The translations under genes and the position numbers were made by a program. Below are positions 42,201 to 52,537 of a stretch of DNA of 64,000 nucleotides, piece by piece (positions within the stretch are counted from its first letter, which is position 1; each line of letters opens with the position of its first letter). Origin of the DNA: Trichodelitschia bisporula (taxonomy: Eukaryota; Ascomycota; Dothideomycetes; Phaeotrichales; Phaeotrichaceae); the NCBI GenBank assembly GCA_010356995.1, contig ML996709.1:76606-140605 (forward strand), in the 5' to 3' direction. The notes beneath the pieces are model-generated. The model made no database searches and had not been told where the DNA came from. It worked only from the letters and a program-made list of their open reading frames with translations.

Positions 42201-43314
42201 GGTGAGCAACTTCAGGAATGCGCCCGTGCAGCTCAACACGCCGCCACCAGAAGATTTCGGCATCCGCGTCGACCGGCGCACCCTGGCTGATGTGCTCCGC
42301 GGCCCCCGTGGAGTGAGAAATTTTCTATCCGAGTCTTTCGCCTTCCGCTCCCAGGAGGACCTACTGGGCATCGAGACAACTAAGCACGAGCAAATGGCCT
42401 ACGCCGAGAACAGCATCCGCACTCCCGCCGTCGTGCTCCTCGCCGACTTGCACGACTACCTCATCGACTCGGCGAAGAACGGATACACCATGGACTTCGC
42501 CACGTACAAGGTTTTTGTGGACCGGCTGCCCCGCACAACCAACCGACCGGTCATCGTCCCCGCCTACAAATCCGTCATGAAAGCCCCCCTCCAGCGCACA
42601 GCAAGCTCCTTCGAAAACTCCTTCGACACCTCCTTCGGCTGCGGGGCGTCGTCTACCCCTCGCGCGAGACGCCCCAAACCTCGCCACGACCATATCGTCG
42701 ACAGAGTGTTTTTCGAGTGTCTCCAGCCGCACATCGACGAGACTTTCGTGCTGCTGAAGCGGGCGCTGGTCGAGGGGGTAGAGACCTTTGACGTCGATCT
42801 GCCGGGCCCGTTCCTAGTTGAGAAAGCCGCCGCTACAGCCGCGGGCGACGTGGATGTCCTGGCCGAGCTCGCGCACCTTGATACGGCGCTACGGGAAGTG
42901 CAGACTATTTGGGCTCGACGCTGGACGACTTCACGGAAGAAGGACATGGCGCTGTACGACGTTATTCTCGGGGAGTGCGTGGCGGCATATCGCGCTATCG
43001 TGCCGCGCGGTGATGGACAGTTGGCGCAGCGGCTAGGGATGCGCCGGCTGGCGACGCGGTACATGCCCGGCGCGTACACGGATTGGGAGCTCATTCGCGC
43101 GGCGCGGTTTTTTGCCCAGTTTTTTACGAAGGAGAAGCTGGTATGGCCGCTTGTAGGGCGGGAGTTGTGCTTTATTAAGGCGCATGCGGTGGGTGGGGCG
43201 AGGGTTGTGGTGGAGCCAGTGTGGACTATGTATCGGACGCGGCGGATGAAGATGCCGGTTGAGGAGGTGGCGAGTGAGGAGGAGGATGATTATTTTTCGA
43301 CGGTGGAGGAGTAG
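39274..43314 (+). CDS. RNA-dependent RNA polymerase, QDE-1 family
   Basis: An intronless frame of 1346 codons; start ATG 39274 stands in ACCATGG, a good eukaryotic context. Residues 1-380 are low-complexity and basic/proline-rich with only local order (an N-terminal segment with CVECIKFLFFSSHSELCRKL). From about residue 380 the eukaryotic RdRP fold is recognisable, and the catalytic loop DYDGD is at 962-966 in LQGGDYDGDNFWICWEP. Nearby conserved pieces include CRLIWAKLGM, LPSVMQARINGAKGVW and RTPAVVLLADLHDYLIDSAKNGYTMDF. Length is close to Neurospora QDE-1 (about 1400). Role in the family: makes double-stranded RNA from aberrant transcripts for Dicer, in quelling or meiotic silencing. Which paralogue group (QDE-1 or SAD-1) is uncertain; the proline-rich head leaves this open. 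The protein ends in an acidic tail (VASEEEDDYFSTVEE). Confidence 0.93.
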   Translation: MATARQALSASPTRANTSTPRGKSHHEINAMINKLNVEYGLGLPLRNTEWSPRKGLQSQEERCVECIKFLFFSSHSELCRKLQDFRNEAVYLPPEQRLPCLIRHLRTVHPGGGPVREDNRRAKTPISSFGERLSSAGLLQLNQSWKSPTQNRSPAKSNVRRETEITDEDEEFATPPQSPTLMVREAAAVRSARKSAKRASSSASSHKRRSDGGFTEHSPKQARGLDGKYIPTIVSVGNDTSPKYTTARQSDISSASNDAIYISAQGSARPSSSGLLSSVSSDFRAQLIRLAQAGPLSTDLLSLVSSDFRELLVSAVPPPPPPPFDFRREVTPVAPVPEQTPSPQKRTKHVQVRDFPSQGLCFDDPQTPQTAYISTRVRLELTRLALHNKVALAKLLPGAPGDMDTYAKMWQFLEGKAESFGLKLPQKGNARAYEQAKPGQFEGVTLKGKMSFAGEKGPLCELTVDAIELEKSCRFQRAFGCDRFFYLLVPQFDQPPERLKSQRQNLKEAFLEWLHGRRYILGRTWEAVHVEVYKNSKVSKFGPATPKMKYGYRVVLFATKGPGLQNKSVDDLVNWFMPLDRNLHLPFTKAFARLELGFSRTTPTIVFDKPAGQVRDVPDIMASYAIPEARDFDDPNLDWSPIYGSRDIKQVSMNDGCSRISLGACRLIWAKLGMTGPLPSVMQARINGAKGVWIRSAPADSTSPDHLDIWIEINESQRKFKPHPEDDDPDKFDPNRWTFETVTWERSALPSNLYVGFLPIFEERGVPHSAIEGLMNGLLNIDRQELLSAIKDPAALRCWLGKNFSLMEEKTRAGSAQMQSGWPSTYLERLILLLESGFVPGQNLVIGDLVIKNAEIYFARALESLGVRLARSTNVIGIADPTGTLLPGEIHLGFSEPWSGDEDYYSFLNGREVLVARHPTLRSADIQKVRTVHRPELAYLTNVVVFPSTGCIPLASKLQGGDYDGDNFWICWEPALVSNFRNAPVQLNTPPPEDFGIRVDRRTLADVLRGPRGVRNFLSESFAFRSQEDLLGIETTKHEQMAYAENSIRTPAVVLLADLHDYLIDSAKNGYTMDFATYKVFVDRLPRTTNRPVIVPAYKSVMKAPLQRTASSFENSFDTSFGCGASSTPRARRPKPRHDHIVDRVFFECLQPHIDETFVLLKRALVEGVETFDVDLPGPFLVEKAAATAAGDVDVLAELAHLDTALREVQTIWARRWTTSRKKDMALYDVILGECVAAYRAIVPRGDGQLAQRLGMRRLATRYMPGAYTDWELIRAARFFAQFFTKEKLVWPLVGRELCFIKAHAVGGARVVVEPVWTMYRTRRMKMPVEEVASEEEDDYFSTVEE

Positions 43315-44567
43315 GTGGGGTAGGATCTGGGCGGCGGATTGGGGAGGGGGGGGGCGGGGTCTTTGATGAAGGGTTTTATGTGATGGTTTGAGGATCTGAT
43401 GATACCGGGCTGTGATGGATACCTTCAGTTCTGCGGATGTAGGCCGTTGGGCCTCGCTTTAACTTGTGCTGCATGGGTTGAGCAATGGAGTCGGGCGTTA
43501 GGTGTAATGGTCATGATACACGTTCACGGAGAGATGGATCTGTTATCAAGTCTACCGTATGATGCAGGAGTTCTCGAATTCTTTGTGATCTGTAAGGGCT
43601 ACTAATTCTTTGCATTGCCATTTTCATTAGGCGGGAGCACTTCATGTCGGGGGACATTTATCGGCGATCAGCTTGATGGATGAGGTACAATGGATGTTGT
43701 TGACAGCATGTGAAGTCGAGGAGCGTGTGAGACCTTGTGACATCATCTTGACTGCGAGCCAAAGCTCGGGTTCAGACCACCTGGCCCCATTTACTCTCGC
43801 AGCGAACGACAAAATCACCACCCTCATGGTACATTGCACTTTAGCAGAGTCTCTACCAGTCCGATGTATTGCAGTTATTGTGCAACCTTGATGTCCAAGT
43901 GTCCATCATCCTCATCACAGGGAAGACGAGTTGTCTGCCCTCCGCCGTCAGCTGCCTGCATCGTCCAACAACGATCGGGATGTCGTAAATACGGATGTAG
44001 CGGCGTACGGTACTAAGGAGCTAGGCTTCAGTACCTCATCCCATCCCATCATCAACTCACCCCTCCATCAGCCATGCGTTAACACCCTACCAACAGGAAC
44101 AGCACTCACGGCCCTGGCCGCCCATGCGTCGATCACATCCCCGTTAGAACTAGTGGTCGAGGTCATTGTCCCAGTCCACCACGTGTCCGAACCAACATCC
44201 AACACCACCCAAGGCGGCAAGCGAATCCTATAGGCGCCTTCGAGGCGGCGAGGTTTGAATTCCTTCAGACAGAAGCAAGCGCCTAACAGCAGCGCTGTTT
44301 TGGAAGTCAAGTATCACGGCTTGTTCTGTGTCTATCATTATTTTGGTTGTTATTACCCTATCTGCTAGCTGAGTTCATCGTCGCTAGGTGAATCGTCAAT
44401 CACGAATTTCGAGCGCGTTTTCCGCCGACGCGCGGCCTGCCGCTCGCTTTCTGACTGGTACGCTGGCTGCCGTTCACTTTCCGGCTGAGGCGCTGGCTAC
44501 CGTTCGCTTTCTGGCCGTTCGCTTTCCGATTGACGGGCTGCATGTCGTTCACATTCCGGCTGAGGCG
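43315..44567. other. Intergenic region
   Basis: No gene seen. The last 150 bases carry a degenerate minisatellite that reaches into the end of the next minus-strand gene. Confidence 0.4.
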
Positions 44568-44615
44568 CTACCTGCCGTTCGCTTCTGGCTGACGTGCCGC
44601 TTGTCGTTCGCTTTC
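44425..44615. repeat. Degenerate minisatellite, unit about 27-33 bp
   Basis: GCTGCCGTTC(A/G)CTTTCCGGCTGA(G)GCGCT recurs about six times with small changes (CTGGCTACCGTTCGCTTTCTGG, CTACCTGCCGTTCGCTTCTGG, CTTGTCGTTCGCTTTCG). Read on the minus strand it forms the last residues of the 352-residue protein (ESERQAARQPEANGR) and its downstream region. Confidence 0.72.
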
Positions 44616-45744
44616 GAAGGCCCAAGTCACGCTCCCTGACGCATCTCGCACTACCCGGATAGGCTCATTCCAAAACGGATCGTCTTCCCAGGGCTCCGGA
44701 CCCCGGTTGTTGGTGAGCCAGCGGTACTGCTCGTAGGTGAGAAGATGCGAATTCGGAGGTGGTATAGCTTCCGCCGACATTTGCCCATTGGGGGTGCGCG
44801 TGCCCACGCCGTGGATGAGAATCATGTCAATGCATCGGATGATGAGTTCTTTGTCGGTCTTCCATCTGAGCAAATTGTACACCATTGCCTTCTTCCGAGA
44901 GTTCATGGCACTGAATAGGTAGTCGTGACTGTTGGTCACGAGGCCCGAGACTGTTCCCCAACCTCCGGGTGTGCTTTCAATCGTCGCCGCCATACACACT
45001 AGAAGATTGCATAAGGTAGCCGAGAAGGAGCGTGAATACGTCTTTTCTCTATAGAGAATCAGTCGTGACAAATGAATGAAGTCGAAAGGTACGTCGGCAT
45101 TGCTAAAAATTAGTGTGGAGTTTTCTTCGCCAAAGTACTGACGGGAACATAGACTTAAACTTACACGGCCAAGAATATGTGCTTCGAACCTCGCTGCGAA
45201 ATATAGAAGGATGGGAACCCTAGAACCGACGCATTCAGGCGCGCGTTGATGGCCGTGAGGACCATTTTCCGGTGCATATTCACGTGGACGCCATCGTTGC
45301 GCTCCTTCCACTTTTCCACTCGGCTTTTGATGAGGAGATTCGCCGGTGTGGGAGAGGGTATAGGGGAATTCGAAGTTGAGGGAGGCGGCGCAGCGGGATT
45401 AGTGTCCTTTATCATCCCGTTGCGGTGCATGATGCATATGGCGAGATCTGGAGGGTGTCAGTTCGATGACCCGACGACAAATGCGGTTGCGACCTCCCGG
45501 TACGATAGTCCAACTCCCTATTGCCCTGCCAGTTAGCCGGTACCTGCGATACCAATTGTGCATCTGAAATCTCGAGGAGCACATCGAAGGCGATGCAAAC
45601 GTCGGACGGGGAGGTGAAGGACGCCGCAGCAAGCCATTGCTGGCGTGGAGGGGCAGATTGAGGCGGAGATGGACATTTGGTGGTGACGATGCTGAGGTTG
45701 GACTGGGGATCCCAAATAGTATCTCCCTCCAAGGTTCGTGACAT
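44568..45744 (-). CDS. Unknown protein, 352 aa (3 exons)
   Basis: Model on the minus strand: exons 45504-45744, 45165-45447 and 44568-45102. Intron one (56 nt, donor GTACCG, branch AACTGAC, acceptor CTCCAG) and intron two (62 nt, donor GTAAGT, branch ACACTAAT, acceptor TTTTTAG) restore a continuous frame through three different ORFs, which supports the gene being real. Order: SRTLEGDTIWDPQSNLSI, a serine/proline-rich linker, then a globular part with NARLNASVLGFPSFY, FDFIHLSRLILYREKTY, NLLVCMAATIESTPGGWG, NLLRWKTDKELIIRCIDM and YRWLTNNRGPEPWEDDPFW. No known domain was recognised and no signal peptide seen. The C-terminus is formed by a degenerate minisatellite. An alternative start lies at 45772 in another frame. 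Confidence 0.58.
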
Positions 45745-46293
45745 CTTTTATCTGCTGCTGGCTACTGTCCATCCCTGGGTGTTAGCTGTCTCCACGGTAT
45801 TTAGAGATAGACGAACAAGAAGATGGTTATGGTGCTGCTAAGTACGTAGTGTTGCGAGTCCGTGTCTTGCTCCTTTTCCAAAGCACCACTTCCAGTCCAT
45901 CCTGGGCCATTCTACCAGACCACAGGAAGCACCTTCGTAGCAACGCGGCCAGTCCTTCCCGATCCAGTCCATCCTCTAAGCAAATACGCTTCATCCCTTC
46001 CAACCATCTGCTTTGAGTACATCTGATATAGACATGAGAGGAGCATTGATATGTCAGGAAGGCGCATACTAAAGGTCATGATGTAATGAGCGCATGATAG
46101 GAGGAAGGAGCAAAGGAGGATACTTGGCATCGTGTATATAAGTCTCGGCAGTCTCTTCCTCTCTTCCTCTCTTCGTCTTCTACTTCAATCTTCAGTTTAC
46201 ACAGTTGCCGTTGCACGTGTAAAAGCTTTGCTCCCATCAACATCCACCTGCCAATATCCCGTCCCGGCGCTTATTCCGCCCAAGCGCCTACCA
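45745..46293. other. Intergenic region with a promoter-like element
   Basis: No gene seen before the small frame at 46294. A TATA box and initiator-like pyrimidine stretch lie at 46132-46175, listed separately. Confidence 0.4.
46132..46175 (+). promoter_or_regulatory. TATA box followed by CT-rich initiator
   Basis: GTGTATATAAGTCTCGG followed by CTCTTCCTCTCTTCCTCTCTTCG. A strong TATA about 30 bases upstream of a CT-rich block is a typical filamentous-fungus core promoter and points to transcription rightward from about 46165. Confidence 0.55.
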
Positions 46294-46491
46294 ATGATGC
46301 TGAGCCCCCCGCCAACCGCGCGGCCCGCGGAACCCCTCACGCCCCTCCCTGCCGGTCAACGCGGTGATCCCGCTCGGAGCGCTGTGCAGCACAAGCGCCA
46401 GCGTGCGCAGCTAACCGTGCCGCATAAGCCGGGGAGCCTTGCGCCGCTCCTCGTGTCCCCCCGCCTGCGTCTTTCCAAGGTCTGGTCCTGA
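46294..46491 (+). CDS. Possible small ORF behind the TATA promoter, 65 aa
   Basis: First ATG pair (46294, 46297) after the core promoter, about 130 bases downstream. It encodes a basic, proline- and arginine-rich peptide (SPPPTARPAEPLTPLPAG, HKRQRAQLTVPHKPG). There is no recognised domain and no intron signal of good quality nearby. It may be a leader of a longer transcript or a short real gene. Confidence 0.25.
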   Translation: MMLSPPPTARPAEPLTPLPAGQRGDPARSAVQHKRQRAQLTVPHKPGSLAPLLVSPRLRLSKVWS

Positions 46492-46964
46492 GTTCAGCTC
46501 AGCCCCGGCCAGCAGCAAGCAGGCATGGCCCGCCGGTGTGCCTAGCGCCCAGCTAGATACCGGTGTGAGCTGCTCCAACTCCCACTTCCTGTCCAAATCG
46601 CCAATCCGTTGCGTTGACGCTTTTGCGAGAACTAGAAGGGTGGTTTCTGAACGCATGCCGAGCCCGTTGCGAGAAAGCTTGTCCCGCGCTTCCCGTGCCG
46701 ACTTGAACTAGTCTGCTGTGGTACCCTTACCACCGCCGCAGGCCAGGCGCGCTGCTTACTGTTCGCCCACGCTCTCTCAGCAACCTCACCAGCGCAACCA
46801 ACATCCGCCGTCACACCACCTCCCTCTCGCGAGAACTCGAGCTCCCACGTAAATAGCCATTATATGCCGGCGCGCGCCACACACAGCACCCGCGCGCCCG
46901 CGACCCGGCCTCTCCACGCGCCAAAGATCAGGGCACGGCACCCGCTCTCCCGCCCTAATCGGCC

Positions 46965-48023
46965 ATGGGGTCGCCGCGAGATGGATATCGTACCCTGGAC
47001 GACTTGAACGCGGAGCGGGAGGCGATTGCAGTGCGGACACCCACTCTCCTACAATAACAACGCTGATATGCGCAGTGGTACTGGCGCTTCATCGCGCAAA
47101 TAGCATCGTGGATGATTCTCGGCGGGCACGCCACCCCCCCCCCCCCCAAAGCCCCAACCCCGCTAACAAAGCGCAGCTTCCTCCTCCTCCCCAGCACCTA
47201 CGACCGCGAACCTCAGCTCCGATTCTCCACCGCCGTCAACGTCATCATAATCACCGCCCTCCTCACCGGTGGCCTCTCCCTCACCGCGCTCCTAACCTTC
47301 GCCTGCCCCTCCGTCCTCTTCCGCCGCGACGCCATCTTCCTCCCCACCGCCAGCAGCTCCATATTCGCCTTCCTCGCCGCACTCTACGGCCTCGCGTCCT
47401 CCGACCGCTACGCCCCCTCCGCGACTTCCTTCCCCATAACACTGGGCCTAACCGCCGCCACAGCGGGGCTCTTCGGCACCCTCGCCGCGCTCGCGAATCG
47501 CTCCGCCCGCAAGGCGCGCCCGACCAGCGAAATGCGCGGCGTGTACCTCCCCACGCCGAGCCCGATGCCCTCACCCTCGGCCTGGGACCCGGGGTACTAC
47601 GCGGCCGCGCAGTACGGCGCGCATATACACCCCGCGGCGCAACCTCCCGGCGTGAGCACGGCGTACGACCCCGCGACCGCTCCCGTCTGGAGCGAAGATG
47701 ACGCCGTGAATCACCAGATGGCGACGCTGTTGCGCGGGGACCATGCGACGGATCGGACGGCGAGCCGATCTACGTTCCGGCTTGAGTGGCCCGTGGGGGA
47801 GGGGGATGATGATGTTGATCCATTGACGGGACGGGTGCGGGCGCGGACGTTCAGTGCGACGAGTGCGGGTCGTTGGCTTGTGCCTGGGAGTGCGGGGGGG
47901 CAGAGACCTGGGTGGATGCGGTTTGGGAGGGGGAGGACGGGGGAGAGGGATGAGCAGGGGTCGGAGAGGAGGGGGAAGAGCCGGGAGGAGAGGAGGAGGG
48001 AGATTGAGATGGGGCAGTTGTAG
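46965..48023 (+). CDS. Multi-spanning membrane protein of unknown function, 320 aa
   Basis: Model: exons 46965-47030, 47076-47125 and 47177-48023. Intron one is 45 nt (donor GTGCGG, branch GCTGAT, acceptor GCGCAG). Intron two (47126-47176, 51 nt) has a GC donor, branch GCTAAC, acceptor GCGCAG, and contains a C14 run; it is a multiple of three and open, so retaining it would insert 17 residues. Splicing joins WMILGG to FLLLPSTYD, a natural membrane segment. About four membrane helices are seen: RFIAQIASWMILGGFLLLP, NVIIITALLTGGLSLTALL, ASSSIFAFLAALYGLA and LTAATAGLFGTLAAL. The C-terminal 170 residues are hydrophilic and end in a very basic-acidic string (RRGKSREERRREIEMGQL). It resembles uncharacterised Pezizomycotina membrane proteins. 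Function unknown. Confidence 0.72.
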
Positions 48024-49864
48024 TTGCTTGCTTGCTGCATGATAGGGTTTGCGGGCTGGATATGTGGGTGGGTTTTGGGGTTTAGCATGGGGTTTTGGGT
48101 GTTTGGGTTGGATACGGTAATGCATATTGATGGCCAGCTTGAACTCAGGTGGTCCTTCCTTGAATGCTGTGCAGAGAGGGGAATGTCTGGCGGATTGTGG
48201 GAGATGGCGGAGTTGCCAACTGTGCATGCCAAAGGGTATGGCGGCAAACCGTCTGAGGACATATACCCTTCTCTCACTTCTAGCCATCCCCGAAGTTTTA
48301 CCACATCCTGACGATTCCTCATCCAGAATGAGAAGACCTAGACCCGTCCGGTCTGTCCTGGCGGTTTGACTGCGACCCTCTTCTCTACGGAAAGCTGATG
48401 AACACAAGCATAGTCCGTTGAGCTTGATGGAAGCAGAGAGCGAGCGAGTTTGGATGCTGCGGTGACGAAAAGGGTTCCATCTGCTAGCAGAGCGGCAACA
48501 CCACAGTATCTCGAGCTATGATGTCAACTCAGCTAGGCATAGGTGACATCGTCAATATCGATGGCACGACAGCGGCTTACAACTCGTCAGGAATCGGCAG
48601 ACGTGCTCAGTGTTTGATTCCAAAATCAGTCGCTCGCCAGCTGCCGTACTCACGATCACATTAGCAGTGAAGGTCAGCTGAAGAGTTCGCCCAGGCTCCG
48701 TATGCTGACATGGCGACTGCAGGTACAACACACTCGTATGCCTACCCAATTAGCTTCGTGGTGCCTGAGAAGTAAGACTCATCTTGCTGCCGTCCTTAAT
48801 CTTCAATTCCGCGCTACTATCCTCCTTTCCAGGGGCGGAGAGGCGTTATAGTCGGATACATAGTCGACCAGCTGATACCTCTTTGCCTCAAGGAGCCACT
48901 GTTAGGGCCGCTCCACAGCCTCTCTAGCTTTGAGCTGCATGTTCTGCGAGGGTACTTGGACAAGTACTTGAAGATCGACGGATGCGGTAATTGAAGCCGT
49001 CGCCCTCGTCACCAACCTCTTCGCCCAGAAGACGGACGACACCCTTCAAGTACCGCCTCCGTCAATCTTGAGGTACTTGTCCAAGTTCTCACGCAGAAGT
49101 TGCAGCTCGGCAGGGAAGATTCTGTGAAGAGGTAAATGGGGTGGCTGCTCCACCTTGTAGTATGCTTTACGTTGAAGACTGCAAGTTTGATGCTGATGCC
49201 GAGTCGAATATCCCCAAGGTCCGTCTGTGTTCGGTTGGACGTGCGACAACGATGAGATCCGCGCTGAATGTAAGCATCAGCCTGGGATGTCTCGCGGTTC
49301 TTTCATCCGTATTCCATCCATTGTGTTCTGAATGGTGACGAAAGGCGGATAGCAAGATAAGAGGCAGCGGAGAAGAGGAGAAGTGGTCGACATTTCGAGG
49401 TGAGGTAGATGAAAGTCTTGGATGCATACATCCGTACACGACCATGATAACCTCGCTTACAAGACGACGGCATTGCTTCGATGGCAGCTCAGTGAAGTAT
49501 AACAGAAGAAGATAAATCAGAAGAAGATCGACGAGGTTCATTGATGAGCTGCGAGATTTTGAGGTGATGGAAAATGATCGTGCGCGCGATTGACGTCCCG
49601 ATGACCTATGCCAAGCCCCCATGATATCGGACAAGGCTGCCCCTTCCCATCTCGCACCAGCTCACTTTCCGATCGAGATCGAACGCCCATTCCTTTTGTG
49701 CCTGGCTGCTGCGATTGGCAGCTATTGCGCAATGGGGTTCAGAGAGGGGATATATCAGTCGGCCTGAGCACCACCAATGTTCCCTTTAACAAGGCTAACC
49801 CCGTTGCAAGTATAAGGTTACGGCTATAACGGATAATCGAGTATATACAATAAGACTGAGAACC
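48024..49864. other. Intergenic region of 1.8 kb
   Basis: No gene seen. The inverted repeat at 48932-49108 is the only structured feature. Confidence 0.4.
48932..49108. repeat. Inverted repeat (hairpin), 177 bp
   Basis: Left arm 48932-48988 (GAGCTGCATGTTCTGCGAGG, then TACTTGGACAAGTACTTGAA, then GATCGACGGATGCGGT) pairs with right arm 49052-49108 (flipped: GAGCTGCAACTTCTGCGTGA, then GAACTTGGACAAGTACCTCA, then AGATTGACGGAGGCGGT). About 57-bp arms, 63-bp loop. Each arm read in its own direction encodes a similar peptide, LxxLR(E/G)xLDKYLKIDGxG, so a coding fragment seems to have been duplicated in inverted order. Confidence 0.75.
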
Positions 49865-51565
49865 CTACAACTTCGCCCCCTCCCTCCCCCCCCTAAGCAC
49901 CTCATCCACAACCCCCATCGCCCCCACCACCCTCCGTTCCTGCAATCTCGGCCCCACAATCTGCACGCCGGCCGGCCCACCCACCCAAACGTCCTTCTCC
50001 GTCTGTTCCCAAAGCCTCCTATTCCCCTCATCCCACGCCCCAAGCACTTCCCCCTCCACCCCGCCCCCAACATCCGCCGCTCTCACCGTGCCCACCGGCA
50101 CAACCCCAGCCACACAGTCAAGCAACACCCAACTAGCCGTATACCCCACCGCGCCAAACCCATCGATCGGCGGCACAGGATGCGGCGCCACCGGCGTGAG
50201 GAGCACGTCCACATCCGCCCACACACGCAGCAGCTCCGTCCGCAATTCATCCCTTCGGGCTTGTAACTCCGCGACCTGCGCCAGGGTCTTCGGGTCCTTT
50301 TGACGAAGCCGGCCCTGCAGCCAGGGGGAGAGGGGCTCGCCGGTTTGCCCGAGGACGTCGAATATGAAGCCGTAGCCGTCGGCGCTGAAGAGTCCGTTCG
50401 CGATGCTGTGCGCACGCTTGAGCAACGCGCTGATGTCGACATCCACGACACGCACCCCCGCGCCCCGTAACCGGCCCGCTACACTGTCAAGCAGCCGCAG
50501 TACGGCTGGGACAGGTCGCACAACTCCATCACTCCGCACCACGCCCACGCGCACCTCCCGCCCCAAGTCCACACCCTGCGCCTCCCACGCCCCAAACACA
50601 ATATCCGGATCCAGCTCCCAAGGCTTCCCCTCCGCAACCGCCTCCAGAAACAGCGCACAGTCGCGGGCCGAATGCGCAATCGGCCCCGCACTCGCCATAA
50701 TCCCCACTTTACTCCCCCCCGGCGGCCCAGGATTCGCCTGCCCCGCATACGGCACGCGCCCCGCACTCGGCTTAATGCCAAACAAGCCATTCGCCCACGC
50801 CGGAATCCGAATACTCCCGCCCACATCCGTCCCCACCCCCAACGGACTTCCGCGCATCGCCAGCAGCGCGCCTTCGCCGCCCGAGCTCCCTCCAGCGGTC
50901 AGACGTAAGTTCGCGGGATTGAGCACGCGGCCGAAGAGATTGTTGTGGCTGTCGAGCGCCATGAGCGTTTGCGGGACGTTAGTCTTGACATACAGCACCG
51001 CACCCGCGGCGAGTAGGAGCTGCACGAGCGGAGCGCTGGTCGTGGCGGGATTAAACGCGTAGCCGCAGTACCCGATGCAGCTGTCATGCCCGGCGATGTG
51101 GAAGCTGTCCTTCAGGCTGATGGGCAGGCCGTGCAGGGGACCCATTGGCTTTCCGTGTTGGGAGTAGTATGCGTCGAGGGCGGTCGCGCGCTCGAGCGCG
51201 GATTCGAAGAATATTTCAGTGAGGCAGTTGGTTAGTTGGTGAGCGATTGCTGCGCGCTGTATACGTCAGCCTCGTGTGATACGGAACCCTAACCCACGAA
51301 TGACGCAACGCACCTTGCTGAACGCACGCACGATGTCCACGCTCTTCAACCGGCCGGCCGCGAGTTCAGCCACCAGGCCCGTCGCGTCATATTCCTCCGT
51401 GATACGTAGCTCGGCCGCGCTGAGTAGGCCGCATTTGCGCGGGACGTCGAGGACGTTGGTTGTTTCTGGGCCGGGGAAGGAGGGTGGCAGCGTCCAGGCG
51501 GCGGGGATGCGGCTGGCTTGTTCGGCCTTTTTGCGCGAGGCGATGGCGCGCCATGTGTCGGGCAT
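49865..51565 (-). CDS. Amidase (amidase signature family)
   Basis: Model: exons 51314-51565 and 49865-51256 on the minus strand, 547 residues, one 57-nt phase-0 intron (donor GTGCGT, branch GCTGAC, acceptor ATACAG). The complete Ser-cisSer-Lys catalytic set is present: K133 in LPISLKDSF, the cis-serine in AGGSSGGEGAL (S208/S209), and the nucleophile S232 in TDVGGSIRIPA. The N-terminus (MPDTWRAIASRKKAEQASRI) and VPRKCGLLSAAELRITE are typical of fungal acetamidase-like enzymes. Reaction: hydrolysis of an amide to acid and ammonia; the substrate is unknown. No signal peptide, so probably cytosolic. It could provide nitrogen together with the DUF1989 and adenine deaminase genes nearby, but nothing shows co-regulation. 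Confidence 0.94.
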
Positions 51566-52447
51566 TTTGGCGGTAGCTTGGAGGGAAATTGAGATGGAGG
51601 AGAAGGGGAGTGGTGGAGAGGAGACGTGCGCCGTGTTATCTGTGCGGGGAGGCTTATCCCCGCGGTGGGGGTGCGGAGGTCCGAGGTTGAGGTTCGTGCC
51701 CCGCGCGGGAGCCGCGCTAGGATGCGGTGGGCGCGTGGCGACATCATGCATGAATTGAAGTCCACTGCCATTGAGGCTTCTCATGTGCTTGTGGGGTAAT
51801 TTCTTCAGCAATTGCCTGAGCTTCCTTCATCACCGAGCCGATTGTCAAGCGGCTACCGCTAGTGCTCACGAACCAGCCTTTTCGAAGCTCATGCCGTCGA
51901 TTTGTCAGCCTACAGCCTTTCCATGCAAGGCTACGGGTGTGGTTACATCCGAGGAGGAACAGATAGCGCGAGAGAGAACGGCCCGAGAAGCATGTCCGAG
52001 ACGGAGATCGTACACCTCCTGCGGCCCGGTCGGCCTCCTCCGCTCCTTCCGCCGATGCCGCCTCCAGGAACATCAGACCGATTTGACCATCCGAACAGCC
52101 CTTGGGCGGCGATTCCTCTCGCCCAAGTTCAACCCAAGCGCAAAAAGGATCCCTTGGGGTCCATATCTGTCGGACCTGGAGACATATTCGCCTGATATGG
52201 GTAAAGCTTCTCTGTCCCAGGGTAGCTTCAATCTTGGACATTCGTCCCGTGGCTCGACCGATCCAGTGTGGCGTATTGCGGATGCCCAAAAAATCAATCG
52301 AATCGGAACATACTAGGTCGGTGTCACGACAGATATGATCCTGTGATTCCTCGAGAATCGCGAAATTGGATCTTTTGACTGTGGAGCTTCGGCCCGTTGC
52401 CTAGTTCATGAACCGATCCAACGCAGCATGGCGGCAAAAAGGAAGCC
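51566..52447. other. Intergenic region upstream of the amidase
   Basis: Contains the amidase leader and promoter. Frames of 181 codons exist on both strands at 51744-52316, each overlapping the other; neither has a recognisable motif, so no gene is called. Confidence 0.4.
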
Positions 52448-52537
52448 TCTGTCCTCCCAGAATCGAACTGGGGACTTTCCGGTTTACAAGGTGGGACCAT
52501 TACAGCCGGACGCCATAACCAACTAGACTAAGGACAG
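52448..52537 (-). tRNA. tRNA-Tyr (anticodon GTA) with intron
   Basis: Minus strand. Acceptor CTGTCCT with AGGACAG, including the C1-G72 pair special to eukaryotic tRNA-Tyr, discriminator A. Anticodon stem TCCGG with CCGGA; loop CT-GTA-A followed by a 17-nt intron (ATGGTCCCACCTTGTAA) right after position 37. T-arm CCCAG-TTCGATT-CTGGG. A run of five T (minus strand) ends the gene at 52440-52436. All eukaryotic tRNA-Tyr genes are split, which fits. Confidence 0.95.

Noticed and set aside
45533-45772. Alternative start MDSSQQQIKD for the 352-residue unknown protein
   Set aside because: It is in another frame and would need an extra unsupported splice; the ATG at 45744 gives a continuous model.
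51744-52316. Two mutually antisense frames of 181 codons
   Set aside because: Neither shows a motif or better composition; the amidase promoter occupies this place.
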